This document shows, one piece after another, positions 18,056 to 25,796 of a stretch of 64,000 nt of DNA. The DNA is from Sinomonas notoginsengisoli (GTDB lineage: Bacteria > Actinomycetota > Actinomycetes > Actinomycetales > Micrococcaceae). The stretch covers positions 62,001-126,000 of the forward strand of contig NZ_JAIZDP010000007.1 in assembly GCF_021554725.1 (NCBI RefSeq), in the 5' to 3' direction. The position numbers and the translations under genes were made by a program. Below the pieces are notes generated by a model. That model made no database searches and was not told the DNA's origin. It saw only the letters and a program-made list of their open reading frames with translations. Every line of letters begins with the position of its first letter. Position 1 is the first letter of the stretch.

Positions 18056-19648
18056 ATGAGCCTTCGTACTCAGAGCAAGACTGAGGACGCCACCCACGTC
18101 GTTGAAGACGTGCTGCAGCCCGTCCCCGAGTCAGCTCGCACCACCAAGGTCTCCGGGCAGTTCTGGATCTGGGCTGGGGCCAACGTTGCCCCCATCAACT
18201 GGATCCTCGGCGCCCTGGGCATCAACATGGGCCTCGGCCTCGCCGACACGATGACGGTGCTCATCCTCGGCAACATCATCGGCATGTTCGGCTTCGGCTT
18301 CTTCGTCCTCCTGGGCCAGAAGACCGGCGCCACCGGCATGCTCCTCGCCCGTGGCGCCTTCGGACGGCGCGGCGCCTACATCCCCGCAGCGATCCAGGCG
18401 ATCGTCGCCGTCGGCTGGTCCGCGGTGAACACGTGGGTCATCCTCGACCTCGTCATGGCCCTCTTCGGCATGATCGGCTGGGTCGACCCGACCCAGATGA
18501 ACCTGGGCTGGAAGATCGCCGTCGCGGCCGTGATCATGGGCGTCCAGGTCGCCATCTGCTACCGCGGCTACGGCGCGATCGCCAAGTTCGAGCGCATCAC
18601 CATGCCGCCGACCCTGCTCGTGCTCGTCGCGATGTCGATCATCGCCTGGACCCAGCTGCCCATCGACTGGAGCTACGCCGGCCCGACCGGCAACGTGCTC
18701 GAGGGCGGCGAGCGCATCGCCGCGATGTCCGGCATCATGACCGCCATCGGCATCGGCTGGGGCATCGGCTGGTTCACCTACGCCCCCGACTACTCGCGCT
18801 TCGTCTCCAAGAGCATCCCCAAGAAGAAGCTGTACTTCACCTCGGTCCTCGGTCAGTTCCTGCCGGTTATCTGGCTGGGCCTGCTCGGCGCGAGCCTCGC
18901 CACGATGAACGGCACGGCGGATCCGGGCGAGCTGATCGTCAAGAGCTTCGGTGTCATGGCCATCCCGGTCATCCTGCTCGTGATCCACGGCCCGATCGCC
19001 ACGAACATCATCAACCTGTACACGTTCGGTGTGGCCACCCAGGCCCTGGACATCCGGATCTCCCGCAAGAAGATCTCGATCATCGTGGGCATCTTCTCGA
19101 TGTGCGCCGTGGTCCTGTTCCTCTTCGCCGAGGACTTCGCGACGCTCCTGGACGGCTGGGTCGTGGCCATCGCCGCCTGGGTCTCCACATGGGGCGGCAT
19201 CATGGCGGTCCACTACTTCGTCTTCGAGCGCCACCACAAGAAGTTCGACTACCTCTTCCTGAGCCCGAAGGACACCCGCCTCAAGGCGGTCAACCCGGTC
19301 GCGCTGATCGCGTTCTTCGCAGGCCTGGTCATGACCTGGCTGTTCATGTACGGCGGCGCACCGATGTTCCAGGGCCCAATCGCCACTGCCATGGGCGGCG
19401 TGGACCTCTCGTGGCTCGCTGGCACGGCGACCTCGGCCGGCCTCTACTTCGCCCTCGGCTACCCGCGGTTCAAGAACCGGATCCACCATGGTGTGCCGCT
19501 GGGGATCATGGGCGGCGTGAGCGACCAGGACTACCTCGAGTCGCACGGCGATGCGTCGGCGCACGACGGCGAGTACGCGCCGTCGTCCGTCGCCTCGCCT
19601 CCCGCCGGGGTCCACGCAGCTGCCGCGGACTCGGCCACGGTCTCCTAG
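18056..19648 (+). CDS. NCS1-family nucleobase/creatinine permease
   Basis: A 530-residue transporter of the nucleobase:cation symporter-1 (CodB/PucI/Mhp1) family with about 12 membrane helices starting at FWIWAGANVAPINWILGAL (residues 42-60), the NCS1 first-helix signature. Other family blocks are GWSAVNTWVI near 122 and YAPDYSRFV near 242. The cytosolic C-terminus (from about 475) is hydrophilic. Located immediately before creatininase and creatinase, it is a good candidate for creatinine uptake; cytosine or another purine/pyrimidine base is the alternative, and a cytosine-deaminase-like gene lies 6 kb away. Followed by a GC hairpin before crnA. Confidence 0.85.
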   Translation: MSLRTQSKTEDATHVVEDVLQPVPESARTTKVSGQFWIWAGANVAPINWILGALGINMGLGLADTMTVLILGNIIGMFGFGFFVLLGQKTGATGMLLARGAFGRRGAYIPAAIQAIVAVGWSAVNTWVILDLVMALFGMIGWVDPTQMNLGWKIAVAAVIMGVQVAICYRGYGAIAKFERITMPPTLLVLVAMSIIAWTQLPIDWSYAGPTGNVLEGGERIAAMSGIMTAIGIGWGIGWFTYAPDYSRFVSKSIPKKKLYFTSVLGQFLPVIWLGLLGASLATMNGTADPGELIVKSFGVMAIPVILLVIHGPIATNIINLYTFGVATQALDIRISRKKISIIVGIFSMCAVVLFLFAEDFATLLDGWVVAIAAWVSTWGGIMAVHYFVFERHHKKFDYLFLSPKDTRLKAVNPVALIAFFAGLVMTWLFMYGGAPMFQGPIATAMGGVDLSWLAGTATSAGLYFALGYPRFKNRIHHGVPLGIMGGVSDQDYLESHGDASAHDGEYAPSSVASPPAGVHAAAADSATVS

Positions 19649-19677
19649 GCCTTCGCCACCTAGGCCTTCTCTCGACA

Positions 19678-19708
19678 GACGGCGGCGGGCCCATGGTCCG
19701 CCGCCGTC
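19678..19708 (+). terminator. Hairpin between NCS1 permease and creatininase
   Basis: Perfect 11-bp stem GACGGCGGCGG (19678-19688) / CCGCCGCCGTC (19698-19708) with a 9-nt loop and no U-run. Probably partial termination, allowing lower crnA expression or read-through. Confidence 0.6.
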
Positions 19709-19763
19709 CCCTTGCCCCATGGCCTTCCCCCCGGCCTTCCCCACGCCCTTCTTAGGAGGAACC

Positions 19764-20558
19764 ATGCCCAGAAGCGTCTTCATGGAGGAGATCGATGCGT
19801 TCACGTACCGCGAGGCGATCGCGGATGGCGCACCCGTCATCATCCCCGTCGGCTCGATCGAGCAGCACGGACCGCACCTCCCCCTCAACACGGACGTCAT
19901 CCTGTCCAAGGCCATGAGCGCTCGGCTCGCCGAGTCGCTCCGCGGGCTCGTGGCGGCGCCAATCGTCTACGGGTACAAGTCGCAGCAGCGCTCGGGCGGC
20001 GGCAACTATCTGGGCGGGACTACGAGCCTGGACGGCACGACGCTGATCTCGATCGCCAAGACACTCACGCTCGAGTTCGCGCGGCACGGCGCCCGCCGGC
20101 TCGTGTTCCTCAACGGCCACTTCGAGAACTACCAGTTCCTGTACGAGGGCGTGGAGCAGGCCACCGCGGAACTCGCGATGCGCGGCCACGACGTCTCGGC
20201 CGTGCTGCTCTCGTACTGGGACTTCGTAGACGAGGACACCATCGAGAGGATCTACAAGGGCACGTTCCCCGGCTGGGACGTCGAGCACGGCGGCGTCCTC
20301 GAGACGTCCCTCATGCTGCACCTGCACCCCGAGCTCGTCCGTCTGGACCGCGTCATGGACCTCCCGGCGGCCCAGCTGCCCCGGTACGACGTGCTGCCCG
20401 TCCGAGCCGAGCTCACCCCGGCTTCGGGGTGCCTCTCGTCCGCCGCAGCCGCGTCGCGCGAGGCCGGCGAGCTGCTCCTCGAGCGCACGTCTGCAGCCCT
20501 CGCGGCGGAGGTCGGCGCCGAGCTCGGGGCGTCGCTCACTGCGGCCACAGGCCGCTAA
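19764..20558 (+). CDS. crnA: Creatininase (creatinine amidohydrolase)
   Basis: Opens the creatinine ring to creatine. The 264-residue protein keeps the whole metal site of the Pseudomonas enzyme with a one-residue offset: Glu33 and His35 in GSIEQHGPHLP, Asp44 in LNTDV, His119 and Glu121 in LNGHFEN. Tryptophans at 152 (SYWDF) and 171 (PGWDVEHGG) match the substrate-gating positions of the family; residue 120 is Phe where the Pseudomonas enzyme has Tyr. Start ATG follows SD AGGAGGA. It lies 150 bp before creatinase, giving consecutive pathway steps. Confidence 0.88.
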   Translation: MPRSVFMEEIDAFTYREAIADGAPVIIPVGSIEQHGPHLPLNTDVILSKAMSARLAESLRGLVAAPIVYGYKSQQRSGGGNYLGGTTSLDGTTLISIAKTLTLEFARHGARRLVFLNGHFENYQFLYEGVEQATAELAMRGHDVSAVLLSYWDFVDEDTIERIYKGTFPGWDVEHGGVLETSLMLHLHPELVRLDRVMDLPAAQLPRYDVLPVRAELTPASGCLSSAAAASREAGELLLERTSAALAAEVGAELGASLTAATGR

Positions 20559-20560
20559 TC

Positions 20561-20577
20561 GTTGCGTCGAACGCAAC
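20561..20577. promoter_or_regulatory. Operator copy 1, GTTGC-N7-GCAAC
   Basis: GTTGCGTCGAACGCAAC, a near-perfect dyad beginning 2 bp after the crnA stop and 16 bp upstream of the -35 box of the creatinase promoter. Its centre is 73 bp (seven helical turns) from copy 2. Confidence 0.7.
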
Positions 20578-20592
20578 GTTGATGCGTCACCC

Positions 20593-20621
20593 TTGACCGT
20601 AATGATCACCACAGCTAGATT
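20593..20621 (+). promoter_or_regulatory. Creatinase promoter
   Basis: Sigma-70-like boxes TTGACC (20593-20598) and TAGATT (20616-20621) with an exact 17-bp spacer. The predicted start of transcription is near 20628, between the two operator copies, so a repressor bound at 20634-20650 would block early elongation. Confidence 0.65.
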
Positions 20622-20633
20622 GAAAACAACCAA

Positions 20634-20650
20634 GTTGCATTGAACGCAAC
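20634..20650. promoter_or_regulatory. Operator copy 2, GTTGC-N7-GCAAC
   Basis: GTTGCATTGAACGCAAC. Shares GTTGC and GAACGCAAC with copy 1. It begins 13 bp after the -10 box of the creatinase promoter, close to the arrangement at the MHS transporter promoter. Confidence 0.7.
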
Positions 20651-20707
20651 TAGGATTCCAAACTTCACTTCACCCACGCATACACCACCCCTTCCAGAAG
20701 GAGACCC

Positions 20708-21961
20708 ATGTCCGTCGACCTGAACCCCGTCACCAACGTCGCCGAGCTCGAGCGCCTCAAGGTGCTCCACAACGGCAGCAAGGGCAAGCTCACCTTCTCC
20801 GATGCCGAGTTCGAGCGTCGCCTCGCCGGCCTCCGCCAGATCATGGCGGCCAAGGACCTCGACGCCGTCATCCTCACCAGCTACCACGGCATCAAGTACT
20901 ACTCGGACTTCCTCTACACGACGTTCGGCCGCAACTACGCCCTGGTCGTCACCGCCGACGACTCGGTCACCATCACCGCCAACATCGACGCCGGCATGCC
21001 GTGGCGCACCTCGTACGGCGAGAACATCGTCTACACCGACTGGCGCCGCGACAACTTCTACTTCGGTCTCCAGGAGGCCCTCCGCCAGCGCGGCGTCAAG
21101 GCCAACCGCCTCGGCGTCGAGGACGACTTCCTCCCCGGCCTGACCCGCGAGAAGATCGCCGCGGCCTTCCCGGGCGCCGAGCTCCTGGACGTCTCCCAGG
21201 ACGCCATGCGGCAGCGCATGATCAAGTCCGCGGAGGAGATCGAGGTCATCAAGCACGGCGCCCGCATCGGCGACCTCGGCGGCGAGGCCATCCGCAACGC
21301 CATCCGCGAGGGCATCTCCGAGTACGAGGTCGCCCTCATCGGCACCGAGGCCATGGTCCACGAGATCGCCAAGACCTTCCCGGACCGCGAGGTCCGCGAC
21401 ACCTGGGTCTGGTTCCAGTCCGGCATCAACACGGACGGCGCCCACAACTGGGCCACGACCCGCAAGCTCGAGAAGGGCGACATCCTCTCCCTCAACTGCT
21501 TCCCGATGACCTCCGGCTACTACACGGCCCTCGAGCGCACCCTCTTCCTGGGCCAGCCCGACGAGGAGAGCCTGCGCCTGTGGAACATCAACGTGGAGGT
21601 GCACCGCCGGGGCCTCGAGCTCATCAAGCCGGGTGCGGTCTGCAAGGACATCGCCGCTGAGCTCAACGAGATCTACGTGGGCTATGGCCTCCTGCCCAAC
21701 CGCACGTTCGGCTACGGCCACTCGTTCGGCGTGCTCTCGCACTACTACGGCCGCGAGGCCGGCCTCGAGCTCCGCGAGGACATCGACACCGTGCTCGAGC
21801 CGGGCATGGTCGTCTCCATGGAGCCGATGATCACGGTCGCGGACGGCCAGCCGGGCGCGGGCGGCTACCGCGAGCACGACATCCTCGTCATCGGCGAGGA
21901 CACGGTCGAGAACATCACGAAGTTCGGGTTCGGCCCGGAGCACAACATCGTCGAGGCCTGA
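20708..21961 (+). CDS. Creatinase (creatine amidinohydrolase)
   Basis: Hydrolyses creatine to sarcosine and urea. A 417-residue 'pita-bread' fold protein of the M24 family without metal ligands. All three catalytic residues of the Pseudomonas enzyme are present with a constant 14-residue offset: His246 (NTDGAHN), Glu276 (ALERTLF) and Glu372 (SMEPMI). The WFQSGINTDGAHN stretch is diagnostic of creatinase against prolidases. SD AAGGAG about 6 nt before ATG. It has its own promoter with two operator copies. Product sarcosine feeds SoxBDAG at 7-12 kb. No urease genes are in the window. Confidence 0.93.
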   Translation: MSVDLNPVTNVAELERLKVLHNGSKGKLTFSDAEFERRLAGLRQIMAAKDLDAVILTSYHGIKYYSDFLYTTFGRNYALVVTADDSVTITANIDAGMPWRTSYGENIVYTDWRRDNFYFGLQEALRQRGVKANRLGVEDDFLPGLTREKIAAAFPGAELLDVSQDAMRQRMIKSAEEIEVIKHGARIGDLGGEAIRNAIREGISEYEVALIGTEAMVHEIAKTFPDREVRDTWVWFQSGINTDGAHNWATTRKLEKGDILSLNCFPMTSGYYTALERTLFLGQPDEESLRLWNINVEVHRRGLELIKPGAVCKDIAAELNEIYVGYGLLPNRTFGYGHSFGVLSHYYGREAGLELREDIDTVLEPGMVVSMEPMITVADGQPGAGGYREHDILVIGEDTVENITKFGFGPEHNIVEA

Positions 21962-22039
21962 TCCCCGGGTCAGCATGCCAGACGGCGATCCCCTCTTCCG
22001 GGGCCGGGCTCGTCACGGGGACTGGCCCCGGCGAGCACA

Positions 22040-22077
22040 GCGGCGCCGCATCCTGCTCAGGCAGGGTGCGGCGCCGC
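22040..22077 (+). terminator. Strong terminator hairpin after creatinase
   Basis: A 16-bp stem GCGGCGCCGCATCCTG (22040-22055) / CAGGGTGCGGCGCCGC (22062-22077) with one G-U pair and a 6-nt loop. The outer stem and the following CGTCGTC are repeated in the hairpin at 24445-24489. Confidence 0.75.
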
Positions 22078-22131
22078 CGTCGTCCGATCCTCACGAGAAC
22101 GCCACGCCCCCGCCACCGAAAGGGAACCACC

Positions 22132-22989
22132 GTGCTCGAGCGCACCGGCGAGAACGCCTTCGAGAACGACGACGGCGAGCAGCCCGAGGGGCGCGGCACA
22201 TCCCCCACCACCAACGCGATCGCGGTGCTGCGTTGCTTCACCGCGGACGAGCCGCTCCTGGGCGTCACGGACATCGCCGCGCGCGTCGGGCTCCACAAGA
22301 GTTCGGTGTCCCGGATGCTCGCGACCCTCGAGGCGGAGCATCTTGTCGAGCGGGACGCCGAGACGCGGCGGTACCGGCTCGGACTCGGCGTCATCGGCAT
22401 CGCAGGACCGCTGCTCGCGGAGCTGGATGTACGGAGAGTGGCTCACCCGGTACTGCGGGAACTCACGGAGCGTACCCGCGAGACGAGCGCGCTGCTCGTG
22501 TGGAGCGGCCATGAGGCAGTCTCGGTCGAGCAGGTCCCGAGCCCTCACCTCGTCAAGCACACCACGGCCCTCGGCACCCGGTACCGGACGGCGCTCTCGG
22601 CGTCTGTGCAAGTCTTCCTCAGCGCACTGCCCGCCGCGCGGATGCGCAGGCTGGTCGTCGACGGCACGGTCGCGCACGCACACACGGACGACGCCGGCCT
22701 GGACGCCCTGGCGATGCGGCTCGCCGCAGCTGCGGAGCGGGGATACGCCGTGAACTTCGGCGAGACCTCCCTCGAGGAAGTCGGGGTGTCCTCGCCGGTG
22801 CACGACCATCGTGGCGAAGTCGTCGGGGCGGTGCTCATCTCGGCTCCCCGGTTCCGGGTCTCACGTGAGCAGCTCGAGTCGCTCGGCGCTGCCTGCGCCC
22901 AGGCAGCTGAAGCCATTGGGCGCCGGCTCGGCGGGGAAGTCACAAACTCTTCATACGGAAGGACCCGCACACAAACCCTTGCCATGTGA
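22132..22989 (+). CDS. IclR-family regulator, copy 1
   Basis: A 285-residue regulator with an N-terminal winged helix (ITN-like entry AIAVLRCFTADEPLLGVTDI, recognition helix LHKSSVSRMLATLE at about 60-75) and a C-terminal IclR effector domain (HPVLRELTERTRETSALLVW, GYAVNFGETSLEEVGVSSPV). GTG start at 22132 has an AAAGGGA SD; the region upstream is mostly terminator. It is about 70 per cent identical by eye to the IclR gene at 24550 over the whole shared length, with almost the same recognition helix. It lies between creatinase and an MHS transporter and is the best candidate to bind the GTTGC-N7-GCAAC sites. Confidence 0.87.
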   Translation: MLERTGENAFENDDGEQPEGRGTSPTTNAIAVLRCFTADEPLLGVTDIAARVGLHKSSVSRMLATLEAEHLVERDAETRRYRLGLGVIGIAGPLLAELDVRRVAHPVLRELTERTRETSALLVWSGHEAVSVEQVPSPHLVKHTTALGTRYRTALSASVQVFLSALPAARMRRLVVDGTVAHAHTDDAGLDALAMRLAAAAERGYAVNFGETSLEEVGVSSPVHDHRGEVVGAVLISAPRFRVSREQLESLGAACAQAAEAIGRRLGGEVTNSSYGRTRTQTLAM

Positions 22990-23008
22990 TGATAGACACA
23001 CCTATTCT
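22979..23008 (+). promoter_or_regulatory. Promoter of the MHS transporter
   Basis: TTGCCA (22979-22984) and TATTCT (23003-23008) with an 18-bp spacer; the -35 box overlaps the 3' end of the IclR gene. Operator copy 3 begins 12 bp after the -10 box. Confidence 0.5.
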
Positions 23009-23019
23009 GATGCAACCGA

Positions 23020-23036
23020 GTTGCGCGAATCGCAAC
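23020..23036. promoter_or_regulatory. Operator copy 3, GTTGC-N7-GCAAC
   Basis: GTTGCGCGAATCGCAAC, preceded directly by an inverted half (GCAACCGA). It has the same 17-bp size and the same position relative to the promoter as operator copy 2. Confidence 0.68.
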
Positions 23037-23061
23037 CCTGAGTTCAGGTGGTTTGTATTCC

Positions 23062-24426
23062 ATGAACACCGAGCATTCCTCCAAGGCGGCCCCCGTGAAC
23101 GTCGACGTCGACGCATCGCTGAGCGGCCAGCCCCGCCCCAATCACGGCCACGGCATCGGCAAGGAAGCCCGCCGCCGCGTCATCTGGGGCAGCTTCATCG
23201 GCAACTTCGTCGAGTGGTTCGACTACGCCGTCTACGGCTACCTCGCCTCAACGATCGCCGCCGCATTCTTCCCCGAATCGGACAAGCAGACCGCACTCCT
23301 GGCGACGTTCGCCGTCTTCGCCATCTCCTTCTTCGTGCGCCCGCTCGGGGGATTCGTATGGGGCCACATCGGCGACCGGCTCGGCCGACGCACCGCGCTC
23401 TCCCTCTCCATCCTCATCATGAGCGGCGCGACGTTCTGCATTGCCCTCATCCCCTCGTACAGCCTCATCGGGATCGGCGCGCCCCTCGCCCTGCTCGTGA
23501 TCCGCGTGATCCAGGGCTTCTCGGCTGCAGGTGAATACGCCGGTGCCTCGGCCTTCCTCGTGGAGTACGCCCCCGCAAACCGCCGCGGGCTCTACGCCGC
23601 CGTCGTGCCGGCCTCGACCGCCGCGGGCCTCCTCCTCGGCTCGCTCCTGGCGGCGCTGCTCTCGATTGTCCTGTCCGACTCGCAGATGGCCGAGTGGGGC
23701 TGGCGCCTGCCGTTCCTCCTCGCGGCCCCCATGGGCCTGATCGGCCGGTACATCCGAACCAAGCTCGAGGACACCCCCGTGTTCCGCGAGCTGGCCAAGG
23801 AGGACGAGGTCATCCACGCCCCCGTCAAGGACATGTTCGCCAACCACTGGCGCTCGCTCCTGCTCGCTGTCGGCGCCGTACTGCTGAACGCCGTCGGCTT
23901 CTACGTGATCCTCTCCTACATGCCCACGTACCTCTCCACAGAACTCGGCTTCGGGGCCACGGAGTCCTTCTTCGCCACAACGATCGCGCTGCTGACGTAC
24001 ATCGGCTTCATCTTCCTGACTGGCCTCGCTTCGGACAGGTTCGGCCGCAAGCGAGTACTCATCTCGGCGTCGGTCTCGTTCATCCTGCTCACCGTCCCGG
24101 CGTTCGCACTCCTGGACACCGGGAACTTCCTGGTGATCCTGCTCGTCGAGGTGTTCCTCGGCGCCATGCTGACCCTCAACGACGGAACCCTGCCAAGCTT
24201 CCTCGCCGAGCTGTTCCCGACCCGCATCCGCTACTCGGGCTTCGCCGTCAGCTTCAACCTCGCCAATGCTGTCTTCGGCGGCACGGCACCGTTCATGGCG
24301 ACCCTGCTCATCGGCCTCATGCACACCAAGCTCGCCCCCGCCTGGTACCTCGTGGCCGCGGCGGTCATCTCGCTCATCGCAGTCCTGTGCGCCAAGGAAA
24401 CCTCGCGCAAGCCGCTCTCGCACTGA
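23062..24426 (+). CDS. MHS-family (metabolite:H+ symporter) MFS transporter
   Basis: A 454-residue MFS carrier of the MHS subgroup (ProP, KgtP, ShiA relatives). Helix 1 reads IGNFVEWFDYAVYGYLAS (residues 48-65), the MHS signature, followed by the loop motif GHIGDRLGRRTAL and RVIQGFSAAGEYAGAS. A second GRK motif (SDRFGRKRVL) starts the C-terminal half. ATG at 23062 preferred (AGGTGG SD) to a TTG three codons upstream. Control by the shared operator suggests the substrate belongs to the creatine/creatinine/sarcosine/betaine group; creatine or a quaternary amine is a reasonable guess. Confidence 0.85.
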   Translation: MNTEHSSKAAPVNVDVDASLSGQPRPNHGHGIGKEARRRVIWGSFIGNFVEWFDYAVYGYLASTIAAAFFPESDKQTALLATFAVFAISFFVRPLGGFVWGHIGDRLGRRTALSLSILIMSGATFCIALIPSYSLIGIGAPLALLVIRVIQGFSAAGEYAGASAFLVEYAPANRRGLYAAVVPASTAAGLLLGSLLAALLSIVLSDSQMAEWGWRLPFLLAAPMGLIGRYIRTKLEDTPVFRELAKEDEVIHAPVKDMFANHWRSLLLAVGAVLLNAVGFYVILSYMPTYLSTELGFGATESFFATTIALLTYIGFIFLTGLASDRFGRKRVLISASVSFILLTVPAFALLDTGNFLVILLVEVFLGAMLTLNDGTLPSFLAELFPTRIRYSGFAVSFNLANAVFGGTAPFMATLLIGLMHTKLAPAWYLVAAAVISLIAVLCAKETSRKPLSH

Positions 24427-24444
24427 CCCGTGCCCGGCACGCCA

Positions 24445-24489
24445 CGGCGCCGCATCCCGGCTGACACTGTCAGCTGTGGTGCGGCGCCG
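24445..24489 (+). terminator. Terminator hairpin after the MHS transporter
   Basis: Outer stem CGGCGCCGCA (24445-24454) / TGCGGCGCCG (24480-24489), inner stem GCTGAC (24460-24465) / GTCAGC (24469-24474). Outer stem and downstream CGTCGTC match the hairpin after creatinase. Confidence 0.7.
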
Positions 24490-24549
24490 TCGTCGTGCGC
24501 TCCTGTCGTGAGCCACGGTTCTGCCCTGCCGCGCCGATAGGGTGTGTCC

Positions 24550-25335
24550 ATGAGCGACAGCAGCGACACGTCCGAGGGGCGGGGCTCCCCCGTCTCGACA
24601 GCCATCGCCGTGCTGCGCTGCTTCAGCGTGGACGAGCCGCTGCTGGGCGTCACCGAGATCGCTGCCCGCGTGGGCATGCACAAGAGTTCCGCGTCGCGGA
24701 TCCTCGCCACGCTCGAGTCGGAGGAGCTCGTGGAGCGGGACCCCGCGTCGCGACGCTACCGCCTGGGGCTGGGAATCATCGCGATCGCGGGCCCGCTGCT
24801 CGCGGACCTGGACGTGCGCCGTGTGGCCCTTCCCATTCTGCGCGAGCTCACCGAGCGAACCGGGGAGACGAGCGCCCTCCTTCTGTGGAGCGGGCATGAG
24901 GCCGTCGCCGTCGAGCAGGTCCCGAGCCCTTCTCAGGTCAAACACACCACTGCGCTCGGCACGCGTTACGCGACCGCGCTCTCAGCATCGGTCCAAGTGT
25001 TCCTCGCGACGCTGCCCGTCGAGCGGGTCCGGGAGCTCGTCTCCAGCGGCGCCGTATCTCTCCCCGCGACGGACGATCCCGGTCTGGACGGCTATGCGGT
25101 CCGACTCGCCGAAGCGACCGACCGCGGATACGCGGTCAACTACGGCGAGACGTCGATCGACGAGGTGGGCGTGGCGGCTACCGTACATGACCACCGTGGG
25201 GACCCCATCGCGGCAGTCCTCGTCTCCGCGCCTCGGTTCCGGGTGTCCGAGGCGCAGCTCGCGGCCCTCGGCGCGGCCTGCGCGGAGGCCGCCGCGGACG
25301 TCACCCGCCGCCTCGGCGGAACCCCCTCACGCTGA
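24550..25335 (+). CDS. IclR-family regulator, copy 2
   Basis: A 261-residue IclR regulator: winged helix AIAVLRCFSVDEPLLGVTEI with recognition helix MHKSSASRILATLE, effector domain with ELTERTGETSALLLW and GYAVNYGETSIDEVGVAATV. It lacks the extra 30-residue N-terminal tail of copy 1. A GTG two codons earlier (24544) is an alternative start. High identity to copy 1, the same position behind a transporter/enzyme gene and the same hairpin before it suggest a tandem duplication. It may bind the same operator with another effector. Confidence 0.86.
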   Translation: MSDSSDTSEGRGSPVSTAIAVLRCFSVDEPLLGVTEIAARVGMHKSSASRILATLESEELVERDPASRRYRLGLGIIAIAGPLLADLDVRRVALPILRELTERTGETSALLLWSGHEAVAVEQVPSPSQVKHTTALGTRYATALSASVQVFLATLPVERVRELVSSGAVSLPATDDPGLDGYAVRLAEATDRGYAVNYGETSIDEVGVAATVHDHRGDPIAAVLVSAPRFRVSEAQLAALGAACAEAAADVTRRLGGTPSR

Positions 25336-25358
25336 GGGGTCCTCCCTGCGTCGATGGG

Positions 25359-25796
25359 TCACTCGGCGATGTCCTCAGCCCAGAGCTCCGGATTCGCGCC
25401 GATGAACGCCTCCATCATCGCAACGGCGCGCTCGTCGTCAAGCACCTCCACCTCGACGCCCCGGGAGCGCAGCAGCTTGAGCTCACCGCCGAACGTGCGG
25501 GCCTCCCCCACGACCACGCGGGGGATCTTGAACTGGATAATCGTGCCCGTGCACATCGCGCAGGGGGCCAGTGTCGTGTAGAGCACGGTGTCGCGGTAGG
25601 TGCGCTGCCGCCCCGCCGCGCGCAGCGCGGACATCTCCCCATGGGCGATCGGGTCGCCGGCCTGCACCCGCTCGTTGTGCCCGACGGCAACCATCTCGTC
25701 CCCGCGGACCAGGGCCGCCCCAATGGGGATCCCGCCCTCGGCCAGGCTGGCGCGGGCGGCTGCGAGCGCCGCCTCGAAGCCAGGGTGTGCGCTCAC
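25359..25796 (-). CDS. Yeast-type cytosine deaminase / nucleoside deaminase
   Basis: A 145-residue zinc deaminase. Zinc/catalytic motif HGEMSAL near residue 50 and PCAMCTG near 85. The C-terminal pattern VVVGEARTFGG, VEVLDDERAVAMMEAFI and PELWAEDIAE closely follows yeast cytosine deaminase (Fcy1), including its C-terminal W-x-EDI-x-E cap, rather than TadA or the large CodA. GTG start overlaps the stop of the alcohol dehydrogenase (GTGA). It may deaminate cytosine or, given the neighbourhood, a creatinine-like ring; a CodA-type fold, not this one, is known for creatinine deaminase, so cytosine is the default. Confidence 0.8.
   Translation of the reverse strand: MSAHPGFEAALAAARASLAEGGIPIGAALVRGDEMVAVGHNERVQAGDPIAHGEMSALRAAGRQRTYRDTVLYTTLAPCAMCTGTIIQFKIPRVVVGEARTFGGELKLLRSRGVEVEVLDDERAVAMMEAFIGANPELWAEDIAE

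Noticed and set aside
23248-24945. 565-codon open frame on the minus strand opposite the MHS transporter and IclR gene
   Set aside because: Low-complexity charged translation, antisense to two conserved genes, no SD.
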